A stretch of 64,000 nucleotides of DNA from Vicia villosa (lineage: Eukaryota; Streptophyta; Magnoliopsida; Fabales; Fabaceae), in assembly GCF_029867415.1 (NCBI RefSeq), contig NC_081183.1, positions 16,116,404 through 16,180,403 on the forward strand, in the 5' to 3' direction. The notes below the pieces were generated by a model, which searched no databases, was not told where the DNA came from, and worked only from the letters and a program-made list of their open reading frames with translations. The translations under genes and the position numbers were made by a program. This document shows, piece after piece, positions 23,126-34,509 of the stretch. Position 1 is the stretch's first letter. Each line of letters starts with the position of its first letter.

Positions 23126-24935
23126 CAGAAATTATCTTCTCCTTAGGTACCCACAATTTCTTGGGTCCTTTCTTGTTAGTTCTCCTCAAGTTCTGATTGA
23201 ACTTGGGTTTAGCAGAATATTTAACAGGAGGAACAGTATGATACTTCTTATTCTGAGTTCCATGATATTTCTTAGGTTGTGTCACATGCTTCTTGGTGTG
23301 TGTTATGTGAAAGCTTTGTGCATGTGATGTGTGCTTAATATCATGGGAGTTGCCAAATTTAAATTGGTTATTCAGAGGCTTGTATGATATTTTCATATCA
23401 TCCACAGATTCAAGCTTGTATGGGATTTCACGCTCATAACCAATGCCAACTCTCTTGTTCCCAGACACAACATATATCATAGAAGCTAGCTGACTTCTGC
23501 CAATACTTCTAGATAGAAATTTTCTGAAGCTCAAGTCATATTCTTTCAGAATATGATTCATGCTAGGAATGGCTTTTTCTGTTTCAGAAGGAGATCCACT
23601 ATTTTTGGATAGATTTAAAACTTTTTCCTTCAGTTCAGAATTTTCCAATTCCAGCTTCTTAGTTTCAAATTCAAATTGCTTCTTCAGCTTTTTGTATTTG
23701 ATACTAAGATGAGCTTTGAGTTCCAGAAGTTCTGTTAAACTGGAAACTAACTCTTTTCTAGATAGTTCAGAAAATACCTCTTCAGAATCTGATTCTGATG
23801 TAGATTCTGATCCATCATCTTCTGTAGCCATCAGCGCAAAGTTGGCTTGCTCATCTTCAGAGTCTGATTCATCTTCTGACTCAGAATTATCCCATGTTGC
23901 CATAAGACCTTTCTTCTTATGAAACTTCTTCTTGGGATTTTCCTTCTGAAGTTTTGGACATTCATTCTTATAGTGTCCAGGCTCATTGCATTCATAGCAC
24001 ATGACCTTCTTCTTGTCAAATCTTCTGTCATCAGAAGATTCTCCTCGTTCAAATCTCTTTGAACTTCTGAAGCCTCTGAACTTCCTTTGCTTGCTCTTCC
24101 AGAGTTGGTTTACCCTTCTGGAGATCATGGACAGTTCATCTTCTTCTTCAGATTCTGATTCTTCAGGATCTTCTTCTCTAGCCTGAAAAGCGTTAGTGCA
24201 TTTTTTAATATTAGATTTTAATGCAATAGACTTACCTTTCTTCTGAGGTTCATTAGCGTCAAGCTCAATTTCATGACTCCTCAAGGCACTGATCAGCTCT
24301 TCCAAAGAAACTTCATTCAGATTCTTCGCAATCTTGAATGCAGTCACCATTGGACCCCATCTTCTGGGTAAGCTTCTGATGATCTTCTTTACATGATCAG
24401 CCTTGGTGTAGCCTTTGTCAAGAACTCTCAATCCAGCAGTCAGAGTTTGAAATCTTGAAAACATCTTTTCAATGTCTTCATCATCCTCCATCTTGAAGGC
24501 TTCATATTTCTGGATTAGAGCAAGAGCTTTAGTCTCCTTGACTTGAGCATTTCCTTCATGAGTCATTTTCAAGGACTCATATATATCATAGGCAGTTTCC
24601 CTGTTAGATATCTTCTCATACTCAGCATGAGAGATAGCATTCAGCAAAACAGTCCTACATTTATGATGATTCTTGAAAAGCTTCTTTTGATCATCATCCA
24701 TTTCTTGCCTTGTGAGCTTTACACCAGTAGCTTTAACAGGATGTTTGTAACCATCCATCAGAAGATCCCATAGTTCACCATCTAGACCTAGAAAGTAACT
24801 TTCCAGTTTATCTTTCCAGTATTCAAAGTTTTCACCATCAAATACTGGTGGTCTAGTATAACCATTGTTACCGTTGTATTGCTCAGCAGAGCCAGATGTA
24901 GATGCAGGTGGATCTGTTGAAATTTGACCAGCCAT
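23010..24935 (-). CDS. gag: gag of element B (intact)
   Basis: A 641-codon ORF with start MAGQISTDPP. Residues about 30-270 form the copia gag domain (FDGENFEYWKDKLESYFLG, SLPRRWGPMVTAF). The CCHC zinc knuckle CYECNEPGHYKNEC lies near residue 317. An acidic/Ser-rich stretch (GLMATWDNSESEDESDS) and a long helical coiled-coil segment (about 400-470) follow. The tail is Lys/His-rich. It would form virus-like particles in the cytoplasm and package element RNA. The last 35 or so codons overlap the protease coding sequence in another frame. Length and order fit SIRE/Maximus gags, reported to bind dynein light-chain relatives. Confidence 0.9.
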   Translation of the reverse strand: MAGQISTDPPASTSGSAEQYNGNNGYTRPPVFDGENFEYWKDKLESYFLGLDGELWDLLMDGYKHPVKATGVKLTRQEMDDDQKKLFKNHHKCRTVLLNAISHAEYEKISNRETAYDIYESLKMTHEGNAQVKETKALALIQKYEAFKMEDDEDIEKMFSRFQTLTAGLRVLDKGYTKADHVKKIIRSLPRRWGPMVTAFKIAKNLNEVSLEELISALRSHEIELDANEPQKKGKSIALKSNIKKCTNAFQAREEDPEESESEEEDELSMISRRVNQLWKSKQRKFRGFRSSKRFERGESSDDRRFDKKKVMCYECNEPGHYKNECPKLQKENPKKKFHKKKGLMATWDNSESEDESDSEDEQANFALMATEDDGSESTSESDSEEVFSELSRKELVSSLTELLELKAHLSIKYKKLKKQFEFETKKLELENSELKEKVLNLSKNSGSPSETEKAIPSMNHILKEYDLSFRKFLSRSIGRSQLASMIYVVSGNKRVGIGYEREIPYKLESVDDMKISYKPLNNQFKFGNSHDIKHTSHAQSFHITHTKKHVTQPKKYHGTQNKKYHTVPPVKYSAKPKFNQNLRRTNKKGPKKLWVPKEKIISVADILGGKEDRKQNVMVPGLWVLATHDGKKFYIPRPGA

Positions 24936-25007
24936 CTTTTACTGAAGCGTTTTTCTCTTCCTGAATCTTTTCTAAACACGGTTAAGTGCTTGCACCTTAG
25001 AACCGGC

Positions 25008-25019
25008 GCTCTGATGCCA
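25008..25019 (-). other. Primer binding site of element B
   Basis: Minus strand TGGCATCAGAGC, identical to the site in element A, two bases from the LTR. Confidence 0.8.
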
Positions 25020-25021
25020 AT

Positions 25022-26166
25022 TGAAGGATAGAAAAACACTTAGAAAGGGGGGGTTTGAATAAGTGTAGTTTAAAAACTTGGACGATAAAAATAAATTGCA
25101 CAGTTATTTTTATCCTGGTTCGTTGTTAACTAAACTACTCCAGTCCACCCCCACGGAGTGATTTACCTCACCTGAGGATTTAATCCACTAATCGCACGGA
25201 TTACAATGGTTTTCCACTTAGTCCGCAACTAAGTCTTCTAGAGTATTCTGATCACAACCTGATCACTCCAGGAACAACTGCTTAGATACCCTCTAAGACT
25301 TTCTAGAGTTTCCTGATCAACACGATCACTCTAGTTCCTTACAACTTAATGTAATCAATTCTAAGAGTATTACAAATGCTTCTGAAAAGCTATAATCACA
25401 ACTGTGATATTTCTCTTAACGTTTAAGCTTAATCTCACTAATATATTACAACAGCAATGTAGTGAGCTTTGATGAAGATGAAGTTTCTGAGCTTTGAATT
25501 GAACAGCGTTTCAGCAAGTTAATATTCACAGAATTTGTTCAGAGTTGTTAACCTTGCTTCTCATCAGAACTTCATACTTATAGGCGTTTGAGAAGATGAC
25601 CGTTGGGTGCATTTAATGCTTTGCGTGTTCCGTACAGCATTGTATTTAATGTTTCACGCTTTTGTCAACTACCTCGAGCCTTGTTCACGCAGTGTCTACT
25701 GACGTTGCCTTTAATAGCTTCCAACGTTCCTTTTGTCAGTCAGCGTAGCCTGCCACTTGTACTTTCTTCTGATCTGATGTTTGAATATAATATTTGAATA
25801 TCATCAGAGTCAAATAGCTTGGTGCATAGCATCTTCTTGTCTTCTGAACTTGAAGTGCTTCTGAGCGTGATACCATGAGAACTTCAGTGCTTCTGCTTCT
25901 GATCTCAAGTTCTTCTGATGCTTCCATAGACCCATGTTCTGATTCTGCCTTGACCATCTTCTGATGTCTTGCCAGACCATGTTCTGATGTTGCATGCTGA
26001 ACCTTCTGAGACAAAGCTTCTGAGCGCTGATTTTGTGCATACTCTTTATATATTTCCAGAAAGGGAAATTGCAATGTATTAGAGTACCACATTATCTCAC
26101 ACAAAATTCATATCCTTGTTATCATCAAAACTAAGAATATTGATCAGAACAAATCTTGTTCTAACA
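25022..26166 (-). repeat. 5' LTR of element B
   Basis: 1,145 bp, TG...CA. Minus-strand TATA-like sequence near 25,577-25,582. It carries the leftward promoter for the element. Confidence 0.95.
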
Positions 26167-26651
26167 CATCAGTTTGATTCAAACTGTGTCGAAACAAGTG
26201 TTCTTCAGAGACTCATCATTCAGGGGCAAGTCAAGGCCAAGACCTTCCCTTCAAGCAGTCCAAGTTGACCATGCCATATCAAGCAGTCCTCAAACTCAGA
26301 ATTGATGTCGGGAATTATGCTTGCACAAACCTTCTACCAAGGGACCTTTTACACTTCATAAATTCATTCATAGCATGCATTCATCAATCTTGCAAATCAT
26401 TCATGGGGAAACCTCCCGCACAAATAGAAAAAAAATCTTGCTCGACCTTTTCCATTGAAAACCAAGCCCAGTCCGTCATGGACACCCAAAAACAAATCAT
26501 TGCCCATTGGCACACATCCAGTAAATTCATTACTTAAATTGATCAAATATCATATGCATCGTTACACGTGCATTAATTTGCACAAAAGAAATGAGAATGT
26601 CTCATACATCAGCACAAAGCATGCATAAGGGATCGTTATCTTCGTGCTAAC
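26167..26651. other. Flank between element B and the second Ogre-like LTR
   Basis: Begins with the CATCA duplicate and ends with CTAAC. Low-complexity CATGCATTCAT-type words fit an Ogre 3' untranslated region, but no gene is supported. Confidence 0.4.
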
Positions 26652-29600
26652 TGTCATACCCCAAATTTGTCCTACCCTTCTACTTTCGTCTGGCTTAGGC
26701 TTTGCATTTCATGTGCATATCTCCATTAGGTCATCTAACTCATCATGCATCATCAATCAATAAGTTTGGTATGGGGTCGAGGATCTTGGTAATTAGGGTT
26801 CTCTGTGGCTTTAAGGCTTTCATCTCAGGTTATTCTTTCTTCATCAACATGCACCTAAGGCAAATGGATCAAGGTTTCTCATTCATCAGGATTGAGCTTG
26901 TTGACTCCCATCTCTACTAAGTCAAAGTTCAGATGAGTCAGTGCAATCAATTTGAAGATTAATGACTCAAGATCATAAAAAAGAAGAAGAAAGAAAATAA
27001 AGAGGGGGAGGAATATTCTTGTGGTTCCTTGGCACAAGTTGTAAGGCATTAATACATTGTTACAAGTTTCTCCAAGTTACAAGTGTCATAACATTCATTC
27101 AAAGTTGCAAGATGAGGAAGATTTGGCACTACACATCTATCACTTGATTCAAGTTTGGCCAATTGAAGAATTTGAATATTGGAATTTCAAGTGAAGCATA
27201 ATGGGGGAAAGTTCAAGATTTGAATTAAGTTACAAAGGTCAAATTACACTTTCAAAGTCCGAGAAACAATACAAAATGGACTACACAAAAAATGTACATT
27301 TTTAACCCATAGTTGACTTTTAGTCAACTGTTGACTTTTAGTCTAAACAGCTGACCAAAGTCAAACTGACATTGGACTTCTGACCCTAAAACTATCTTCG
27401 AACCAAGTCACTTCATCTAATTTCATTCTTCTTCATAACCTTCATTTTTTCTTTATGGTCTAATGATGACCCCTGGATGGTCGTGGTTCCCATAAGCACC
27501 CTATACGCTCCAACCTGCAAAACCGTACATTCAAAACACCTGCTCAATGTTCATATCCAGAAAACCACAACAAATTCCTATTAGTCTTATTCAAATAAAA
27601 TTCCAGTTCATTACACATCAGCTGCTCCCATGGTACGTTCTGCATAACCCAAAATAAACATAGAAATCACATTCAGACCCTAAACCACCATCAGAATACA
27701 AACAAAAAATCAGTTCAGGGATCATTCTAAAACAACCAACATGAACCAGCAAAAACAGTTTCAAAACAGAAGCCTACCACTGAACCCCTGTTGTGATCTT
27801 AAGATTGGAGACTTTGGTCTAGCTAAAACACTACAAAACTCAAATAAAAAAAAAGCCAGCCATACATCCATCAAGAACCATACATGAAATCCAATCCACC
27901 CTGCATTAAAAGACCGAGTAAACCGGTTCAGAAAAAGATTACAATTCTCTGCATTCAACATACTAAACAACTTGCATACAAGACAAACCTGCATATACGA
28001 GTTAAACCAAAACAGTCTCATATCATATCATTTTCAAACCAATTCACTTCTAACATCAAACAGTTTCTACATCTAACCGTACCACAGCATTCGAAATTAA
28101 CCCTCAATAGTCTTTTAGTGAAATTCCTAATTACTAACAAGTTGTAACTAACCACAGGGATGTTCAGCTCTTAGTTTAAAACATTGAATTCTAACAACCT
28201 ACTAACCAAACTCATAACAAAATCTAACATAAAAGTTCCAGCTCAGCAAACTCCATATAACTGTCAACTAACCACCTAACTAACTGAAACAGATTTCATA
28301 ACTAACTTCTCCTCCCTTTAACAAACTTCTAACCGACCTCAATCTCACCCTTAATTCTCTAACAGAAATTCTCAGATCTTAGGGCCCTCAATCACTCTCA
28401 ATCTCTATATAGTCTCTTCCCTCCATAATTCACTCACGCCATTCATACACCTCTCTCACCATTCATTCTTCTCCACCATCTTCTTCTCACGCCATAATTC
28501 ATCTTCAGAACCACTTCATCACCATTCTCTCAGTCTCCTTCACTTTTCTCTGAACTCAATCTTCATCACTCTCATTCACGTTTAACTCTCCGCAACTACA
28601 CGGTTTATTCAACAACAACTCACACTATCAGAACGCAACGCTCAACAGCCACGCAAGGGACGAGATTCGATTCGCAGAAAATCAAACAAAAAAGAAAGAG
28701 AGTAGAAGAAAGAGAAGATACAAGAAGAGCGAAATCAAACATACCTGAAAACTCCTTCAAGCTCATTGCGTTTATTTCGCCAAATAATCAATAAGCTCGC
28801 CTTTGATTATCCTGTTCTCTATCTCCGAAGCTTCGCTCCAGATCGGTGAGGAGAGTTTGAATTGAGAGGCGAAGAAGAAGGACGCGTTTGGTTTATCACG
28901 GCGGCGCTGTGAAAGATTGAATCGGAGGAGAATTGTCTGAATCGGAAACGTGAGCGAAGAGATCGAGCGAGAGATGAAAGGGGGCGAGAGGGAACGAATT
29001 GTGGTTTTTGATTCGCGATGACCAGAAGCGGTTACGGTGGAGCTTTGATCGGAAACTCATCGGGGAAGAACGAAGAGAGCCGCGCCGTTCACGTAGAAGA
29101 AGAGAGGGGAAGCTCGATCGGTACACCACACTGAGCCCTAATTCCTCTTTCTATTCTTTTTATCTTTTTATTTTATTTAATTAAATCTGTTAATTGAAAT
29201 AATAAAAAACCTGAACAATGAATCTGAATTGGATCAAAGTGCCATCGGGCCTATCACTACGCACACCTCCCCTCAGTCCACAAACCCCTTGTTTTTCTGA
29301 ATGCAAACAAAACACCATTGGGCCTGCCACCGAATTGCTGGTCTCACCCCCATAGGCCCACGCTCTCACTTGTTTTTATTCAAAAATTACCTTGGGCTGA
29401 CTTTCCCCTGGGCCACGCGCCAGTTTCACTAGGCACACCACCATTTTCAGTTTCACACCCCCGAGCCCACATTTTCCTTGTTAGAATTTAGAACTCTTGA
29501 CTTAGTCTTTGACATAGTTTTAGATAATAAAAAGCATTAAAATCATGATTTTCTCATTAGATTTTTAGGTAATAACAATTGTTAGAATCATAATTTTGTT

Positions 29601-30682
29601 TGATTTTTAGGTAATAAAAATGACATATAAAAATCAATTTTCTTTGTTAGTTTTTTGATAAAAGAATAAATAATCACCATAAAAAATAGTAGAGTTTTAG
29701 GTTGATTTTGACATAATCTTTTGAACTCATTTCTTTCATAAAAAACCATAAAAATAATAGTACTTTTAATTCACTTTTGTGCTATATTTTGACTTGTTCT
29801 TTTTATGCTATTTTCGATATTCTACTTACCGCTTTATTTTTCATGCTTCTTTTAAATCCTAACCTTAGGTAGAAACCATGATAACAATAAGTAGAATCTC
29901 CCATTCATACTAGGCTAGTTCTTTTTCTTTTCAACTTTAATCCACTTAATAAATACTTGAATAAAAATCCCTTTAAAAAATACAAAGAAAATACTTAAAA
30001 CACTAATAATCAAAGTGAAAATCTTAAAAAGGGAATGGAAGCTTGAACACCCCTTGCTTTAGGGAATGTTCGAGTGCTTGGATCTCCCTTGCTTTAGGGT
30101 TCCATTCGGGCGTAAGTTCCCAACTTCTAAAAAACACAAACCAGAGAGTAACCCGAGTTTCCCTTGCTTAAGGGATTTCCTCGAAACGCTCAAAGTCTCT
30201 CTCTCTCACCTCTTTCTCTTAAGGGCATCGTTATCTCTGTCTATTGCATCCTAGGTCGATCCCTTATGCAAGAGCGTGAGCGTTAACTCCGCCCAACTAA
30301 AAAACACAAAAACAAACAGAAAATCGTGAGCCGAACTACGGCGCTCTAATTCCTGAAAAGGATACGTAGGCATCAAGTCGCGGGGCTTGAACGAGCACAC
30401 TTGTAAATAATCCTTCTTTTCCCCGTATTTTTTTTGCATTCATTTGCACATAGACATAGACATAGATACACCCTTTAGATAGAAACAAACATAGGTGGAT
30501 ACCATCGAGTACGATGGGCGCGAGGGGTGCTAATACCTTCCCCTTGCGTAACCGACTCCCGTACCTAGATTCTCTGGTCGCATGACCCTGTTCCTTCCTT
30601 TGTTAGGTTTCCTGATATTCCTTTCCCTTATGGGATAAATATATTGGTGGCGACTCTGTTCATTTTTCGCGAGCGTGCGACA
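26652..30682 (+). mobile_element. Second Ogre-like solo LTR (4,031 bp)
   Basis: TGTCATACCCCAAATTTG at the start and GAGCGTGCGACA at the end, with a perfect duplication CTAAC (26,647-26,651 and 30,683-30,687). The 3' part shares GTGCTAATACCTTCCCCTTG and TTGGTGGCGACTCTG with the first solo LTR but is clearly a different subfamily. A TATA-like CTATATAG sits near 28,404-28,411. Short ORFs (for example 28,896-29,184) are on both strands and look like chance. Confidence 0.9.
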
Positions 30683-30699
30683 CTAACCTTCGTCAATCC

Positions 30700-31700
30700 A
30701 TCGATTTAAGTTAGGAGTTTCTTATCGCATTTACTTTTGTCAACCCATTGATTGATATCAATCAATTTCCTTTTCATTTGAATCAACTCATTGGTTGAAG
30801 GTAATATTTCTCTTGTTGTCAGCCCATTGGTTGAAACTTATCATTTACCTCCTCAACTCATCGGTTGAAGTTGGTCATTTATTTTTCAGTAAGCTCAAAG
30901 CAACCCATCGGCTGAAAATAGTTTCTTCATCAACTCATTGGTCGATGTTGAGTGTTTCTCGTCTTAATCATACTTAACTCATTTGTTGAAATCAATCTCT
31001 TCACCTCCCTTCATCAGCTCATTGGTTGATGTCATCTTTATTTCTGTTTTTTCGTACTCAACTCATTGGTTGTGGATGATGTGTCGACTTTCATCAGCTC
31101 ATTGGTTGATTTTAGTTAGATCTTTGTACTCAACTCATTGGTTGATAACAAATCATTTTTTACCTTCATTAACTCATTGGTTGGTGTTGGTGTCTTCCTA
31201 CTTTGATCGCACTCATCTCATTGGTTGAGGACGATGTGTCGACTTTCATCATCTCATTGGTTGATTTTAGTTAGATCTATTGGAATCAACTCATTGGTTG
31301 AGGACAATTTGTTTAGTCACCATTCATTAACTCATTGATTGATGTTGACGTCTTTTGTTTCGATTGTACCCAACTCATTGGTTATAGACGACGTGTCAGC
31401 TTTTATCAACTCATTGGTTGATGTCAGTCATGTCTTTTGAAGTCGACTCATTAGTTGATAACAAATCGCTGTTTACCTTCATTAACTCATTGGTTGATGT
31501 TGGCGTCTTCTTATTTGATCGTACTAACTCATTGGTTGTGTACGATGTGTCAACTTTTATCAACTCATTGGTTGATGTCAGTTATGTCTTTTGAAATCAA
31601 CTCATTGGTTGATAGCAATTCATTGTTTACCTTCATCAGCTTATTGGTCGATGTTGGTTGTTTCCTTGTTTTAATCAAATCAACTCATTGGTTGAAAACG
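30700..31700. repeat. CATTGGTTGA minisatellite
   Basis: About 20 degenerate repeats, each with a core close to AACTCATTGGTTGATG, spaced at roughly 40 to 65 bases. Many pair into higher-order units with TTTTAGTTAGATC or TTGTACTCAACTC between cores. Hypervariable 3' regions of Ogre-type elements are known sources of such satellites; that origin here is inference. Confidence 0.85.
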
Positions 31701-31966
31701 ATTCTTTTTTGCACCATTGTCTTTCCCCAACAAATGTTCTCATTGGAACTCTTTGTCCAATCATTTTATTAACCACCGCAGAATTTACTTTTCATCTTCA
31801 TATCCTCAGCAAGAATTCATGCACCCATGAATTCATAACATCTCATTGCACAAAGGGGAAAAATCCAGGTCTTTTGATATTTAATTCTCTTTCGCCATTG
31901 ATATCACAAAGACTAAAGTCATTCATGCTATCTGACTAAAGATAATTAAATAAGGGTAGCTATTCG
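31701..31966. other. Unassigned spacer
   Basis: Non-repetitive, no supported gene. It ends abruptly at the breakpoint where homology to the peptide-gene unit starts (TATGCTCTCACAATG). Confidence 0.4.
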
Positions 31967-31978
31967 TATGCTCTCACA

Positions 31979-32332
31979 ATGCTATTTGTATTAGCTTTCT
32001 TCATCTTTGCATCAGGTTAAAATTTATGTGTTAATTGAATAAAATATTTATATTTTCATATTATAATTATTAACTTCAACCATTTGCAGATTTCAGATCT
32101 TTTTATTGTTTACATACAACATGAAATTTATTCCCAAGTTCATTTTTTTGTGTATGTAGATATGTGTATGAAATCAGAAGGAAAATATTTTGTATAAATC
32201 TTCCCTAATAAGATGGATAAAGAATGTCAATCTCATTGTGTGACTGGATATGGAACTTGTGATCTAGGATGGTGTTGGTGCCTTCCACCATCTTCTGCCG
32301 ATAATACTCCTACTATAATAACTGCAAATTGA
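31979..32332 (+). pseudogene. Defensin-like peptide gene, copy 1 (broken)
   Basis: Same two-exon layout as copy 2: signal-peptide exon (31,979-32,015 remains), GT-AG intron (32,016-32,159), mature-peptide exon from 32,160 to TGA at 32,332. The first ten codons of copy 2 are lost at the unit breakpoint at 31,967. Exon 2 has TAA where copy 2 has a Glu codon just before the second cysteine, and that cysteine itself (TGT in copy 2) is AAT. It also lacks the promoter present upstream of copy 2. It cannot make the peptide. Confidence 0.85.
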
Positions 32333-32879
32333 GAATTAGAAAATTGAATGTTGTGATGAATTCTTATCTAAATAAAAATTATTATATGTAAAATAAATAT
32401 TAGTAAGATATGAAAAAATATATATTTTATGTTAAAGTTTCATCTTATAAAACTTGTATAAACATATTTAATATATTTTATCTTTACTTAATGTTTTCAT
32501 CTTATGTTTTCTGTTTTTTTGGTTTTTCGTTAATAATGTTGAGTTATATATGTTGTTTGTTGTTGATATATAGCAACAAAAACAACAACAAGATCACCAC
32601 ATTTTATCTATAAGTAAAATTTTGAATTATTATTCTTGTTTTTTGTTGTCATATGTTATAGTTGATAATGTTAACTTTTATTTTATTCATCCCAACATGT
32701 ATATAACGTATATTAGAAAATAAAATTGAGTTGATTATATCGTATGTGGATTTTTACCAACCCTTCATTAAACATATAACATGTCCAATTTTAAATTAGA
32801 AAACTAGTAACAAGCCCGTGCATTCGCACGGGTTCTGGTACGACACGCGCATTTGTTTCAAATTTATACTTTTTAATAG

Positions 32880-33050
32880 AAAAAAGTCTGGTTCCCGTAA
32901 AAAATAATAATTTAATGTATAGAAAAAAAATCCGGTACCCGTGAAAAAAAATAATAAATGAATGTATAGAAAAATGTTCGGTACCCGTGAAAAAATAATA
33001 ATTGAATATATAGAAAAATGTCTGGTACCCGTAAAAATATTTAGATCAGT
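32880..33050. repeat. Tandem repeat of about 45 bp in the Helitron
   Basis: Four imperfect copies built on GTACCCGTGAAAAAATAATAA followed by TGTATAGAAAAA, close to the Helitron 3' end. Confidence 0.8.
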
Positions 33051-33121
33051 AAGATCATTTTATAAAAAAAACTTAGAAATTTAACTAAAATGACACATAT
33101 TTTTATAAACACTTTTAAATA

Positions 33122-33410
33122 GGCTAAATTACAGTTTTGGTCCCTCTGTTTTGGGTTTTCCACGATTTTGGTCCCCCAATTTTCTTTTTAAACAATTTTG
33201 GCCCTCATCCCAATTTTGATGCAATTGTTCATGCATTGTTCATGCATCTGTTCATGCACGGACATGAACTGTTCATGTACGGATATGTACTGTTCATGCA
33301 CTATTCATGGACAAAATTGGGATGGGGGACCAAAAATGTTTAAAAAGAAAATAGGGGGACCAAAATCGTGAAAAACCTAAAACAGAGGGGGCCAAAACTG
33401 TAATTTAGCC
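33122..33410. mobile_element. MULE-type MITE (289 bp) nested in the Helitron
   Basis: Perfect 9-bp duplication TTTTAAATA (33,113-33,121 and 33,411-33,419) and long terminal inverted repeats of about 100 bp beginning GGCTAAATTACAGTTTTGG. A 9-bp duplication is diagnostic for the Mutator superfamily. The centre holds a small GTTCATGCA-type repeat. No coding region. Confidence 0.9.
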
Positions 33411-34427
33411 TTTTAAATATCTATGAAATGTGCATTTTTTTTATATATGCATCAATTATACAAATATTAATAATTAATTTCTATGTATACTTATAATACA
33501 ATTATAATACAAGTTGGTATCCAATTACCATCACTATCATAATTCATCCAGAGTATTGCTTTTTATCTCAGAGAAAATTAGATCATTTTATCTACTCAAT
33601 TAATAAAAATAATAAATTTATTAGAATAATTATTTTAATTTGAAGATAAAGTTTTTCTCTCGTTTGTTGGTATAACATAAAATCTATTTAAGTTTATGAT
33701 ATTTAATATTTTCCCTTCAAGATAAAGTGTTTCTCTATTAAACAATTTCTCATATATAAAAATATTTTCTAATAATAGTATAAAACAATTATTATCATTA
33801 CTGATTATTATCATCAATTATTAACTATTAAAACAAATATAATCATCAACTCAAAAATAAGCATCTTCCATAAGAAATAATGTAATAAAAACCAACGCAA
33901 AAGAAAAAGAAAATAATAAAATAATTTCAAAATTTTACTGATTAATTCTCCTTTAGATAGAAAAAAACAACAACCATAATCAAACTTAAAAAATTAGAAA
34001 TTGATTTTGCCAACTTTTGAATTTCGTTTCTTTTTTCAAGTCCTTGATAAAATAGGATCCATGGATATCTGCAAAATATTTCATTATTCTTAGTTGTAAA
34101 GGTAGTTGCTCATAAACAAAACAACAATACTAAAAGACAGAGATATTTAATTTAATAGATCTTTTGGAGGAAATAGAATGAAAATATTTAGAATCTATTT
34201 TATGAAGTTTATTTTCATCAAAGATTTATTTGATAAATAGTATGAAATCAAAGAAAATAATTATTAAGAAAAAGATAGACAAATAAATAAGAAAGAATTC
34301 ACAGGAAACATGATAATAGTAAAAAGAAAATCAAACCAAACACACAAAAAAGTAAAAATCAAAGAGGATATTTAATCAAAAAAATATAAACATTCTCAAG
34401 ATCTTAAGATACCATTCACGCATACAA

Positions 34428-34434
<7 letters not shown>

Positions 34435-34505
<71 letters not shown>
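34435..34505. repeat. TA microsatellite in the Helitron
   Basis: About 35 uninterrupted TA repeats. Confidence 0.95.

Positions 34506-34509
<4 letters not shown>

Larger units (their letters stand above)
17455..26166 (-). mobile_element. Element B: young SIRE/Maximus-type element lacking reverse transcriptase
   Basis: Two LTRs of identical length (1,145 bp) that differ at about six positions by eye, flanked by the perfect duplication CATCA (17,450-17,454 and 26,167-26,171). Reading leftward: PBS, intact gag, protease and integrase (one stop), then no RT/RNase H at all, then an intact 409-codon extra ORF, tandem repeats, polypurine tracts and 3' LTR. It is a recent insertion of an internally deleted copy, and movement would need RT from another element. 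Confidence 0.93.

Noticed and set aside
28896..29184. Overlapping ORFs on both strands, Arg- and Ser-rich
   Set aside because: Inside the second Ogre-like solo LTR, no domain, mirror frames; likely composition effect.
30700..31700. Regularly spaced repeats considered as a CRISPR array
   Set aside because: Repeats are degenerate, spacers are themselves repeated and the host is a plant; a minisatellite explains it.
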